Source: Euonymus europaeus (taxonomy: Eukaryota > Streptophyta > Magnoliopsida > Celastrales > Celastraceae). Taken from it: DNA of 64,000 bases. The position numbers and the translations under genes are program-made. The notes beneath the pieces were generated by a model. The model worked only from the letters and a program-made list of their open reading frames with translations, had not been told where the DNA came from and did no database searches. The DNA lies in the NCBI GenBank assembly GCA_963580455.1, contig OY756960.1, positions 5,766,001 through 5,830,000 of the forward strand, in the 5' to 3' direction. This document shows, piece after piece, positions 21,947-33,981 of the stretch. Numbering within the stretch: the first letter of the stretch is position 1; every line of letters begins with the position of its first letter.

Positions 21947-23068
21947 TTACTTTTGTAGAGCTCGGGTGGGCACTGGCATCTCTAGGCTGGTCCAATTGTT
22001 GAGTGTGAACCCCGGGGGACGAGAAATGACAAACTTAGGCCTCATTGTTGATCCTTCCCCTTCTTCTACAGCAGCAATCTCACATTCCCCAAACTGGTTG
22101 CACATCCTCTGGAAAGCAAATTTCACCCTGAAGGTTTCTAGTTTTTCTGCCAGTTTATCACAATAAACTGCCCCAGTTTCATCTAAGAAGCCATCTGATG
22201 TGAAGGTATGATAGAGCCATGGAATCTGTTTCCCCTGGTACTCTAAGTCAATCTCCTCACCACAAGCTAATCCTCTCATCTGTCTCTCTCTCCGAGCGCG
22301 GTTTTTATTCTCATGACTTGGCTCATAACCTAGACCCCAACGTTCAACATGCTTCTTTATCTCTATGGGCTGAGTAATCCCCTGATCATTTTTCCCCAAG
22401 CCTTTTCCCGGACGAAATCCATTCTGCAACATTGTAGTCACCACAGATCTTGTAACCCTTGACACTCCTAATTTTTTAATTAAATCCCCTTCTTTGACAA
22501 GACTCGCAGCAGCAATCTCAAATGATTGGAAAGAACTTTCAATTCCATCCACGGGCGCATCAATATGATTAGACAAACTGGCAACCATCCATTCCGTCTG
22601 ACCCTTGACAATATACATTCTTCCTTCATGTGCGAACTTCAGCAATTGATGAAGAGAAGATGGTACAGCTCTCGCATCGTGAATCCATGGTCTTCCCAAC
22701 AGGCAACTATAAGTAGGTAGAATGTCCATGATCACAAGAAGAACATTGAATGTTACATTGGCAATTTCTAATGGCACTTCGATCTCTCCTAAAACTCCCC
22801 TTCGAGTGCCATCAAATGCTCTTACAGTGATTGTTGCCTGTTTCATGTGTGATCGGTCTAGAGGAAGCTTGTCAAATGTCTCCTTTGGCATGATATTCAA
22901 TGATGAACCATTGTCTATTAGGATTCTTGCTATCTCTTGTCCTCGGCACATGGCCGAGATATGTAAAGCCTTGTTGTGTTTTGCTCCCTCTGCTGGGATT
23001 TCTTCATCCGTGAATGATATTAAGTGGGTAGCTAACACATTACCTACGATCCCATCAAATGAATCCAC
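21947..23068 (-). CDS. Ogre-type aspartic protease with G-patch-like region
   Basis: The frame starts DSFDGIVGNVLA, then has the retropepsin-type active site ARILIDNGSSLNIMP (D-N-G in place of D-T/S-G, usual in this lineage) and the second protease motif LLGRPWIHDARAVPSSLHQ. About 70 residues later comes a G-patch-like sequence, NGFRPGKGLGKNDQGI ... ERWGLGY. It would cleave the Gag-Pol polyprotein. It is in a different frame from gag; the linker SEYMVIDQLKKTPAKISILE continues the gag frame past 23206 before a frameshift near 23065. Ogre elements carry an intron between protease and RT. A donor-like AAAA|GTAAAT occurs at about 21950, but I could not fix the acceptor. Confidence 0.85.
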   Translation of the reverse strand: MDSFDGIVGNVLATHLISFTDEEIPAEGAKHNKALHISAMCRGQEIARILIDNGSSLNIMPKETFDKLPLDRSHMKQATITVRAFDGTRRGVLGEIEVPLEIANVTFNVLLVIMDILPTYSCLLGRPWIHDARAVPSSLHQLLKFAHEGRMYIVKGQTEWMVASLSNHIDAPVDGIESSFQSFEIAAASLVKEGDLIKKLGVSRVTRSVVTTMLQNGFRPGKGLGKNDQGITQPIEIKKHVERWGLGYEPSHENKNRARRERQMRGLACGEEIDLEYQGKQIPWLYHTFTSDGFLDETGAVYCDKLAEKLETFRVKFAFQRMCNQFGECEIAAVEEGEGSTMRPKFVISRPPGFTLNNWTSLEMPVPTRALQK

Positions 23069-23205
23069 AGAAATTTTTCTGTTACATAGGCTTGATTGAG
23101 CATCCTTAACAAGACTTGTCGGTGCGGTTCCGAGCTCAAGATTAACTCTAGGATGGATATTTTTGCTGGTGTCTTTTTGAGTTGGTCTATCACCATGTAT
23201 TCGCT

Positions 23206-25252
23206 CTACCGTACTATTTTCAAGAACTCCTGAATCTCATCCTCTGTGATTGCCCTTTTTGTCTCCTCTGAGAAAACTATTGGGTCTTCTTTTGTACCCA
23301 TCTCGTCTGCCCCTATTATCGCTTTTCCTTTTCTCTTCTTCTCTATCTCAACCTCTGTAAGATCAGTTCGAGCAAACACCCTGCCTGACCTAGTAACTCC
23401 ACTTACCCCGGAGATATTGTCCACAAATTCTTCGACCTTACTGTTTCCATAATTCCATGGAACCTCCTTGTTGTTTGTGTATGCTAACTGTGGCACTTGA
23501 CCCTTCTGTCTTTGATCATCTTCCGCATAGTATTGCAACACAATTGATTTTGATGATCCCCCTCTCTTGGGACCTTGATAAAATTCCCCATTGGTCATAT
23601 TCACTTCACTTTGTCCTTTGTGGCTTCTTTCTACCACAATCTTCTTGTCATCTACTAATGCTTGAACCTTTTTCCGAAAACTGAAACATCTCTCAATAGA
23701 GTGACCTTGCACTCCCTTATGGAATCCACAACATTCCTTCTCCTTATATCCCTCGTATCTTAAATCCAACTCCAATTCTTCAGTTTGGATTAGCCCTTCT
23801 TTTAAGAGAACCTCCAACAATACCCTCATTGGTGTTAAAATTTGTCCAACGTCCCTTACTGTAACATTATCTTCATCCACAACATTAACCCCATCCTCAT
23901 GGTTAGGAAGTGGATTATCATTGACACTAGGCTTCTCGATTGCATCAAAATTCAACCAATTTGCCTCTATCATTCCCTGCACTATACGTTTTAGTGGGAA
24001 ACAATCCTCTGTCGAATGCCCTGGCATACTTCCATGATACAAACAAATAGCATCTGGCTTATACCAATGTGGATAAGGTAAAGAGTAAGCCTTTCCGGGA
24101 ATAGGTGTTATAGCTCCCTATTCTTGCAATTTGTTGAAACATTGAGTGTAAGTTATCGGGATAGGATTAAAATGCTCTCTGGGCTTATTAGGTCGAGAGT
24201 TTTGATAATGAGGGCGTGGAGACTGGTATTGGTTAGGAGCTGAGTAATGTGATGTTCTTGGCATGTTGTTTCGGGGTCGAAAATCAGGCACGGGAGAACT
24301 ATATGATGGCTGATTATAACTCAGACTGACATTATGTACTTCGTTCTCTTTTTTCTTCCCTTTTGCCCCTTTCGACGGATCAAACTTGTCGATATTAATG
24401 CTGATACTTCCATTTCTTATGCCTCGCTCTACTCGTTCCCCGGCATGTATGGTATCTGATATCCCTGCATAGCCTCCTCCGACCATCTTTGAAGAGTATG
24501 GCTCCTGAAGTGCGTCCAAGAATGCATCTACCAAATCTCTTTCTGACAATGGTGGGGTTATTTGACTAGCCAAGTCCCTCCAACGATATGCATAGTCTGA
24601 AACTTTCTCCCTCTCTCATCATTGTATTCTGAAGATCAAATAAGGTTAGGATCTTTGCAACATTGTGCTTGTACTGTTTGGTGAACAATTCAGCCAAATC
24701 CTCCCATGTTGTAACCATTGAGGGATTCAAACTATTAAACCATCGTTCAGCGGCACCCGTCAAACTATCCTGAAAAAAGTGTATCAGCATATTGTCGTCA
24801 GCAATGTAGGGGTGCATCCTCCTGCAGTACATGGTTAAATAATCCAGAGGTACCCCTGAACCATTGAAGATGGAAAATGTCGGAAGCTTGAAATCTGGTG
24901 GGATGTGTAAATCCTTTACCAAGCACAGACTCCTTGAACTTAAAGTCCCTGGTGCCTCAAATCCTCTTTCTGATCTCATCCAATGCTCCATCCTCTTGAG
25001 ACGCGCGACATTATCATCCTCAATTCCTTTCCTTGGAGTAACATTCCCTACATTCACCACTTCGACCTTGGAAGGAGAAGAATCAACATTATGAGGCTCC
25101 TTTTTTGCTCGAGATTCTGACCCCTTACTATCCCCCGAGGAATTTTCTTCCATCTTTCCCTTGTCAGCCATCTGCTTCATTAGCATACTGAATTGTTCTT
25201 TTAGTTCTACCACCTCCAGGCTCAACTGATGCTCACGTTCTGATGGTTCCAT
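23206..25252 (-). pseudogene. Ogre-type gag
   Basis: It starts MEPSEREHQLSLEVVELKEQ, a coiled-coil lead. Next is the retrotransposon gag core (PDFKLPTFSIFNGSG, YLTMYCRRM, LTGAAERWFNSL, TWEDLAELFTKQYKHN). A one-base deletion near 24600 shifts the frame within the YAYRWRDLASQ block, and a TAG at 24118-24120 interrupts the tail. Two zinc-knuckle-like C-X2-H...GH...C motifs follow (ICLYHGSMPGHSTEDC and CCGFHKGVQGHSIERC). The frame ends at a TAG at 23206-23208. Gag forms the particle that packages element RNA. Confidence 0.85.
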
Positions 25253-25490
25253 GGTTGTATTGAGTCGCGATTGCGAGCGGGTGTTATAGCGATGGCAGTG
25301 ACTTTTTGTTGATGCAATTTTGTTTGTTTTAAGAAAACCTTGTCAAATGTAAATGAAAATTTATAAGAAATAATATATGCAAATATGATCGTTGATGAAA
25401 TATATGATAAGAATCTTGAACAGTATCGAACTTCGAGATTTTATTCATTAGCCATAGAACTTTAAATATATGAGTCCTGAATACATCATG

Positions 25491-27712
25491 TCAGTTTCGA
25501 CGATTATGAGCAAAATATATAAACTCCTCATGGATTCTCCATAGCATGTCTAACAAGCTGTATGTTGTCACTCTTTTAGACTGGTATGCATTTGTCAACG
25601 CATCAATCTCCACAATCCTTTCCGCTGCTTTATTTTGATAATACCCGAATCTCACACGAGTTTGACCCACCTGTTGGTACATCAACTCTACCTCATTCTC
25701 TAAGCTAGTATGCCTTTTCCGTGCTTCCATATATGCTTCTAAAATTTGATGAAACTCCACCTCCTTTTGCATCAATTTTCGATGACGATGAGTCCAAGCT
25801 TGTATTTCTGACCTCAGAGACTTTTCTTCTTCTAGTAGACGTCCACGTTCGGCTTCAAATGCTACTCTCTGGGTATTATTTGTCTCTAACTGTCTTGCCA
25901 ATTCCTTCTCAAGTTGTTGTATTCTTTGGTCTCGTGTCTCCATTTCTAGCTTTATATTTGCTTCTTCCCATTCAAACACCCTTTTTTTCGTTCTTCTAGC
26001 CCTTTGCTCGGATCTCTCCTTTTGAACTGCTAGTGCCGCGTATGCATCTCTCAACCTCCTATACTCTTTATCATGCTTAGCCTTTACTGCTTCAACTGTA
26101 GCTCGATATTTCAAGATTTCCTCTTCCCTTAGCCCTGTCCTTTGATTCTGCTTGGTCATCTCTAACTCTTTTACTTTTCTTTCAGCTCGTTGGGCTTTCT
26201 CCTCTGCTTTAGCCACCTTTTCTGCCCATTCTTTTCTTTCTATTTCCCACTGTTCTTGGCCCAAAGCCCTTAATCCTTCCTCTAACTGAGCTTTTAACAA
26301 TTTATTCTCCTGTCGAACCTTGGCATTCTCTAACTCATATCTTGCTTGAGCTTCAGCCATATAATCCACCGGTTCATCAAAAGTGTGGACAGGAATTGTA
26401 AAACTTTGGACTACTGGTGCAGTGCATCCCTTCTTTCTGCTTGCTTGCCATACTTGGTATCCTTCGCTAGTATTTCCTCGATAAACTCCTCTTTTAACCC
26501 GTTGAACCTGCTTCCAGGCTTCCAATACTTTTCTGATCTCCTCCATTCTTCCACTTTCATAGTCAAAAGCAAAATTGGCCAACCCATGAGTCATGGGAAT
26601 AAATTGTTTGTGCGTCAACTGTCTTAATGCCAATGTAGGAGCGTATGCAATGGCTCCCCATAATCCCAAGAGAGGGACCCAAGGGTAGCTTCCACAACGA
26701 TAGATGGCTGATCATGTACCCATCCAGGGCGCTTGCCATACGATCTCATCTAGTGATATTAAGAACTTCTTCCATCTTTCCGTGCCGGGTGATCGTTTTG
26801 GCCACTCAGCAGCTGCAAACTCCGCAATGGGGCTACTATATCTCATGTATGCTCTTGAAAACTTGATCGTAGGATAACCAAACTGAGGGAGTGCTGGAAG
26901 ATGCCCATAATCCAGATGGTCAACAATGCTGCACAAGCTCTGAACTGCCCCCTACCTTGTTCTCTGCAATACTTCAACATTCGAAAAGTTTCTGCTAATA
27001 TAGAAGGAACCGGATCAGCTCCATTCAAGTATTGTTAAAAAAAGATAATCACTTGTCCATCCACGTACCCTTTAATCTTTGGAAAAATGACTGTCCCATA
27101 TATCAATAGTGCTAGAGCTGCAAAAACCTTGTCATCACTCAAATGGGTCCGAATGTATTGTATGAGGAAATTGCAGGATATGCACTCACTACCCTTTGCT
27201 CCTTTTTCTCTCATCTCCTTCTCAAACTCGGACTTGTGGATTCCTAGTATTTTGGACAATGCATTTTTAACCCCTGTTCTACGCCCTGGATTATAAATGC
27301 CCTTGATGCCCTCTTTTGGAATTTTCAATAACTCTTCATACTCCTCCAAAGTAGGGGTTAGGTCATAGATCCCCAAAGTAAAACAGTGATATGATGGATC
27401 ATAAAAATTCAACATCGCTTCGAGTAGAGGCACATCAACAGCTACAGCACAAAGATACGCAATGTGACCAAATCTCTCATTGAATACATGATGCCTTTCC
27501 ACAGAAATACTATTCCACAGATCTCTGACTTCCTTGAGATCGCATCTGTCAAACTCTATACTCTTTAGGGGAGGTAATTGTATGTTCTCACTAGCTAGAA
27601 GGCCATCCCCATACTGTCTTTGTCCCCAATGTGACTCTCTGACCACCTCTTCAATATCATGTACTTCATGCTCCATCGTCTCAACTGACACAGCACCGCT
27701 TCCCATGTCCAT
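25491..27712 (-). pseudogene. Ogre ORF1 (DUF7745-like N-terminus, long coiled-coil C-terminus)
   Basis: The first 225 codons include RDLWNSISVERHHVFNERFG, YDPSYHCFTLGIYDLTPTLE and FPKIKGYVDGQV, matching the domain of unknown function (DUF7745) found in plant Ogre ORF1 proteins. Frameshifts near 27035, 26930 and 26700 put ADPVPSILAETFRMLKYCRE, the PTIKFSRAYM segment and SIVVEATLG/GLWGAIAYAP in different frames. The last 390 codons (26669-25491) are open and mostly charged heptads (EAQARYELENAKVRQEN, RELKELEMTKQ-type), a very long coiled coil. Position between the primer-binding site and gag is diagnostic of Ogre. Molecular function is unknown. Confidence 0.8.
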
Positions 27713-27749
27713 GAATTCTGGATAATCTCTCGATTCCGATAGTGTTCAA

Positions 27750-28665
27750 GATTCCTATATATGCAATGCAAGTTTTTTTGTAAAAATGAGCCAAATCAAA
27801 AGTATCTACAAAAATCACATATATACCAAACCACCTATATACAACACATAAATCAAATCACGTATGTACAAGTCACATACATACATGCAATAAAACAAGG
27901 TCTTACTTATATAAATAAAATCACATAATGTACAAGAAAAATACTAGACACATGTATACAACAAACATTATTTATACAACTAAAATCACATATGTACAAG
28001 ACATCAAATATGTACAAGAAAGACAACAATACACATATATACAACAAAACATTATAAAATCACCCATATACAATATAACAAAATAACATCACCTATGTAC
28101 AAGAAGAACAACATTCATATATATATATATATAATACAACAAAACAACATATATACAAATAAAATCACATGAATGACATATACACAATAAGGGTTAGAAA
28201 TAGTTTTCGGTGTCTTATAACCCTAGGGTCATTGGTTATGGATAATCTAGGCTCCCGACTTATTCCCCCGCCAGTGTCCATTGCTGGAATAGCCTGGGTC
28301 CCCCTTAATAGAGGAGTAGGTCGAGTGAGGATTTTTCGTGAGCCTGCACGGGGATTGGAATCCCTCGAAGGTCTCGTTTACTTCATCCTCTCCTAAGGGT
28401 TTTGAGCCCTAGTTGTTGGACTCATAAAAGGGGATAGTGCACAATGTGTGAGGACAAAATATAAAAAGCTCATAAAAACAAATCAATAACATTTTAAACA
28501 ATAAGAATATGTCAAACAAAATTCAATAAAACACCAAATATATTTAATTCATAAATAACAAAGTCAAATGATGGGATAATCAAAATTAAATTTAAAAGGC
28601 CCAACTCACTAGTTTTTATTTTATTTTATTTTATATATATATATATATATTTTAAAAACTAGTTT
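27750..28665 (-). other. 5' leader of the Ogre-type element
   Basis: From 27770 to about 28165 the plus strand is a degenerate array of ACATATATACAA and ATGTACAAGAA words. 28170-28460 is of ordinary composition and has no recognised gene. 28560-28660 is AT-rich with a (TA)n tract. It lies between the primer-binding site and ORF1. Confidence 0.6.
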
Positions 28666-28683
28666 TCCCCAGTGAAGTCGCCA
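28666..28683 (-). other. Primer-binding site of the Ogre-type element
   Basis: On the minus strand TGGCGACTTCACTGGGGA starts two bases after the 5' LTR. It resembles the TGGCGACTCCACTGGGGA site of Ogre/Tat elements, which I recall as matching a tRNA-Arg. Confidence 0.75.
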
Positions 28684-28685
28684 GT

Positions 28686-29251
28686 TGTCACAACCGGTTT
28701 TGTGAAAAAGATTTTTTAATAAAATATAAGAAGTCGCCACCAATTGAATAGGTGCAATTGGTCACCATGAAAAATATACTTTTTGGTCTACGAAAAATCC
28801 AGAAAAAGGGTAAGTGAGTTTGTTGCGTATGGGGAAGGTGTGAGGCACCCCACAACGCCTGTTTTAAAAAACAGTTGCCAACTTAATTTTTATTATCCCA
28901 TTAAATGACTTTTACCGAAAATATTAAATGTTGCACACGTAAAATGTGATAATTATATATAAGATAAAAATAATATTTAGACGAATATAGGATAAAATAA
29001 TTTAAGTAGACATATGGATATATCAAAATAGAATAAATAAACTTATAAAATATATATAAATTATATATTCGAATATAATAAAATAATTTTATAATATATA
29101 AATACTATATATGTAAGGTGCAATGATTTTATAAATTATATGACAAATTATATAAAAATAATATTTAAATAAAGATAATAACTATATAGGAAAAATAATT
29201 TAAGTAGATACATGGCTATACCAAAATAGAATAAAATGAATCCATAAAATG

Positions 29252-29285
<34 letters not shown>

Positions 29286-32061
29286 AATAAAATAATTTTA
29301 TAATATATATAAAAACTATATTAAAAGTCTTAGTATTGAGGTTCATAGGGTTTTTTCCATCCAATGACCAAATTTCCCAAGAAACGCTCTCACCTCAAGA
29401 ATCTACCCAAGGGTGCATCCAATGCATTCCCCAAATAGATTTCATCGTAGGCAAAGACTTTTAGTATAATTTTTATATAATACATAAGTTTGCAATAAAG
29501 TAAAATATAATAAATAATGTATAGAATAATAACAATTATTATTATAATAAAAATAACGAAAATAAAAATAAAATAAATAAAAACAGAAAAGAAAAATAAA
29601 TAAAATATATAAATGAAATAGAAAAATAAAGTAAAATAGATATAATAAAGTGAAATAAAAATAGGAATAAGTAATGTAATAAAATGAAAATAAATAGAAT
29701 AACAAAGGTAAAAATAAAATTAAAGAAAAAATGTTGGGGAAACGAATTTCTTTTATGTGGACTATACGATATTAGATTATCGCAAACCCACCAATCAAAC
29801 ATATTAAAATATTAAATCACATAATTAACACTTAAACCACACAACATCAAACCAATCACATAATTCATATATAAGCACAATTCAAGAAATGATATATTAG
29901 CATGTTGAAAGGAAAAAAAAAATGATGAACGAAATGGGATTTCGGTTCCCCTCTTTTTATTAGCAATCAAATATTTTAATCATATTATTGAATTAACATG
30001 ATTGAAAAATTATAATTAATTGCTTTAATGCCATGAACATATAAAAGTGTCACATAGGATCTTATTTGCAAATTTTTTAATCGACATATTCATGAATCCC
30101 AAAACCCAAACGTTTCATATAATCCAGTCCTATAGCCCAAGCAAATATTCAAATGAATGCTCCTGTTCAAACCCTAATTCTCCACCTAAGGCCCAAAACT
30201 TACCAACAGCGATCTAGCATGTTCAATTAACCAACAATCAGGCAAGTCCAACCAAGATAGCAAGCTAAAGCTCCAAATTCAAGCACCTAATATATTATCT
30301 AGTAAGCAGACAAGTTTTCAAGTAACAAATTCAAATTCAAATTAAAGGCATGCCATGTCAAACAAACAGATCATACATGGAGTTCTCCATATGTATCAAA
30401 ATTTTTCCAATGATCCAGCAGTAAACATGTATATCTGTAATCCTCAAACATCCAGAACATAGGCAATTCAATGAATCAAGCAACATTAAGACTTCCTCAT
30501 ATTAACCCACATATATCCAGAGTATTCTCAACAAACCAGTAGTAGAACATGCACGTATGTGAACACGAAGACATAGCAAAGAACATGAACAAATCAATGA
30601 ATCGAAGATACTCAGTTTCAATCGTCCATATAGTTTAAACATATTGTCAATAATCCAAACCACAATTGAAAAAACAGCAAAACACCAACAATCCAGCGCA
30701 ACTGTAGATCACAAAATCAAGGACATACATCACTGTTATTAACCAGAAGCATTACGAGAGATCATAGGTGTTCTCCCTTTGGTTTTCAGGCCATCCGAAC
30801 CTCACTCAAGAAATAACAAAAACAGATTAAAGGATCCAAGAATCTTACCCTTTAATCGCCAGAAGGAATAATTTTGACAGACTACGTTCAGTCCCCACAG
30901 AGAACTCAAACCCCAAAGATTCAAGGAAACAAACCGATCCTATATACCAGAATTTTCACCCACAAAATTTGGTCCAGAGAAGAAGAAGGAACCCCAGAAA
31001 ATTTGAAAAAAGAAAAAAAGAAGAGAAGGTGCACCCCGAAAATCCAAGAATTCCCAGAAAAGCGATTCCCAAAAGAAGAAGAACCAACCCCAGAAAATTT
31101 GAAAAGAAGAAGAAGAAGAAGAAGCCCAGAAAACTAGAGAAGAAGAAACTAAAATAGAGAAAATCCGAAACCGAAACCAGAGAAAAATCCCCCAAAGTTC
31201 AGAAAAATTCGATTCCTCTCTCCAATTTTCGGTCCCAATTATCGGTCCCCATTTTCCTCGACCCTGCCTGCTTTTATAATACCAAATCACCAATCCCTTC
31301 TACCCAAGGAATCCCTAAAATCATGTAACACTCCTTCAATTTCCCTTGATTTCTTTCCTTCCTCATCTTCCGGCATCTCTCCTAATCCCTCTGAAATTTC
31401 TTTTCTTCCCAAAATCATGCCTAAAACCGATCCGGAAATCCCACTCTTAAAGCCCTAGAATCTCTTGTTTCTAAAACCAAATGTGAATCCTACGATCTAA
31501 GACCCCGAATCAACTCTAGTGTGAAACGCCCCCTCTTTCTTTCCCTTTTTCCGGCGATACAATCTCTCCCCTTCCTTTTTGGTCACTCTCTCTCCGGACG
31601 GCATCAACGCTCCCCTGCGTCTCCTTCATCCTCCGCTCTTTCCTTTACATATTAGGGATATATGATATATGGGTTGGGCTGTCCATTCAACTTGGGGGTA
31701 GCGTGTGGGCTTGAATGGGCTGACTCCTTTTATTGGGCTGATGCGTTGGGTTTCATTATACAATTGGGCCGACTGTATAGTTAATTATTTTAAGGCTTTG
31801 ATAATTGGGTCTAATTTTTGGGTTTATTTCATACTAATTTGTTTTCTTATTGGGTCAGTTATTTGGGCTTGACTGATTTATTGGACCAGCTATTTTTTAA
31901 AAGAAATGTGTCAAACAACCCTAACCATTTGGACTAAAACTCTCTATATTTGGGCTTAAAATAATAATAACCTTTTTTTTTAACTTTAATTTAAATTGGG
32001 CCTAAACTTAAGTTTGTTCAAAATTATATCTATATTTTTAAACCAAAAATCGGGTACAACA
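28686..32061 (-). repeat. 5' LTR of the Ogre-type element (3376 bp)
   Basis: TG...CA ends and colinear with 13562-17246, but lacking about 310 bp of AT-rich sequence at the junction around 29510 (AAAATATAAT followed directly by AAATAATGTATAG). This LTR would drive minus-strand transcription of the element. Confidence 0.92.
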
Positions 32062-32066
32062 ACGTG

Positions 32067-33981
32067 TAGCCAGATAATTTGCAATATCTGCATACCATGG
32101 AGTTTTCTCAACAACAAAAAGCTGCTCATCGAGAAAATTCTCATTAAAGTCCATGTCTTTTGATTCACCCTCTTTGACGGCTAACCGCAAAAGATGATCA
32201 GCCACCACATTCTCACAACCTTTTTTTATCCCGAATCTCCAAATCAAATTCCTGCAGGAGAAGCACCCATCGGATCAATCTGGGTTTAGAGTCTTTCTTG
32301 GTCATTAAATACCGCAAGGCCGCATGATCAGAATATACAATCACCTTGGAACAAGTAAGATAAGAGCGAAATTTATCCAAGGCAAACACGATGGCCAATA
32401 ATTCTTTCTTAGTGGTGGAATAGTTTACTTGAGCATCATTGAGATTCTGGCTGGCATAGTAAATGACATGGGACTTCTTGTCCACCGTTGCCCAAGCACT
32501 GCCCCAATAGTATAATCTGAAGCATCGCACATGATTTCAAAGGGCAAAGAAAAATCCGGAGGCATCATAATGGGAGCAGAAGTGAGCTTTTCCTTCAAGG
32601 TATCAAAGGCCTTTAAACACTCAGCATTAAATTCAAAATTTGCATCTTTCACCAAAAAAGCACATAAGGGTCTTGAAATTTTTGAAAAATCCATAATAAA
32701 CCGCCTATAGAACCCAGCATGGCCTAGGAAAGAACGAATACCTTTCACAGTAGTGGGCGGTGGCAACTTGGAAATGAGATCAATCTTTGCTCTGTCCACC
32801 TCAATGCCATCTTTAGAAATGATATGGCCCAAGACATTACCCTTCTGAACCATAAAGTGACACTTCTCCCAATTCAGTATAAGATTTGTCTCCTTACAGC
32901 GCTGTAGAACTAGAGTCAGATTGTGGAGGCAGTGATCAAAATCAGACCCAAAGACAAAAAAGTCATCCATGAACACTTCAATAAATCTTTCCACCATATC
33001 TGAAAAAATGCTCATTATACATCTCTGAAAAGTAGCTGGAGCATTACATAACCCCAACGGCATCCGTCGATAAGCAAAGGTCCCAAATGGACATGTGAAT
33101 GTCGTCTTCTCCTGATCCTCTGGGGCAATCGCAATTTGATTGTACCCTGAATATTCATCTAAAAAACAGTAATAGCTATGTCCTGCAAGTCGCTCCAACA
33201 TCTGATCAATAAATGAAAGAGGGAAGTGATCTTTCCGTGTAGATGTATTCAACTTACGGTAATCAATGCAGACTCGCCAACCCGTGACCTTCCCAGTAGG
33301 AATAAGCTCATTGTTCTCATTTTTCACAATTGTGATTCCTGACTTCTTCGGAACTACCTGAACAGGGCTCACCCACTTAGAATCGGAAATAGGGTAGATA
33401 ATTCCTACATCAAGCAATTTCAGAATTTCAGTCCGAACCACCTCTTTCATATTCGGATTCAAACAACGCTGACCCTCTCTACTAGGCTTTGCTCCATCAT
33501 CTAATAAAATTCGATGCATGCACATAGATGGACTGATTCCCTTGATATCTGCTATCGTCCAGCCAATTACAGTTTTATGCTCTCTAAGAACACGCAATAA
33601 TTTTTCCTTTTCCACAGGAGTCAAATCAGAAGAAATAATAATAGAAAGAGTGTTAGAATTACCCAAGTAAGCATACTGAATATGCGGAGGAAGTGGCTTC
33701 AACTCTATCTCTGGTGGGCTCTCTATTGACGGTACTAACTTCTTGCTGCTCGGAGAGTCCCTCAGATTCTCAAAAGTGGGCCGCCACTTATGTTGATGAC
33801 AAGGTAAAGCTTCAAACATGTTAAAGACTTCCACAGTGTCATCATTCAACATTCTCTCAGACTCACCCACAAGAAAAGCCTCAAGCGCAGTGGTTCTATC
33901 ATTTCGATATGTTTCCATGTCAGCTCGTCTTTCCACCACATCTAACCAATAGCACTTCTTCGCATCATCAGCCTGCCTCAT
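32067..33981 (-). pseudogene. Athila reverse transcriptase and RNase H
   Basis: The frame opens with a remnant of the protease-RT linker (EAMRQADDAKKCYWLDVVE). RT motifs follow in order: MHRILLDDGAKPSR, WVSPVQVVPKKSG, GWRVCIDYRKLN, DHFPLSFIDQMLERLAG, RRMPLGLCNAPATFQRCM-like and FIEVFMDDFFVFG, whose DD pair is intact. RNase H begins [16 protein letters not shown] frameshift at about 32480-32500 and another near 32225 break it ([42 protein letters not shown]). It stops at the Ogre insertion (32066) within the spacer before integrase; the rest of pol is at 12300-13556. Confidence 0.88.

Larger units (their letters stand above)
13562..32061 (-). mobile_element. Ogre-type (Tat lineage) Ty3/gypsy retrotransposon, 18.5 kb
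   Basis: The LTRs at 13562-17246 and 28686-32061 start TGTCGCAACCGG/TGTCACAACCGG and end GGTACAACA. The pair is flanked by ACGTG (13557-13561 and 32062-32066) inside the Athila pol. Minus-strand order: LTR, primer-binding site TGGCGACTTCACTGGGGA, ORF1, gag, protease with G-patch, RT/RNase H with a second archaeal-type RNase H, integrase, tandem-repeat 3' UTR, polypurine tract AAAGGGGGCAGC, LTR. Great length, very long LTRs, an extra ORF before gag and a repeat-rich 3' UTR together define Ogre elements. Nonsense codons, frameshifts and an RT active-site change make it non-autonomous. Confidence 0.92.
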
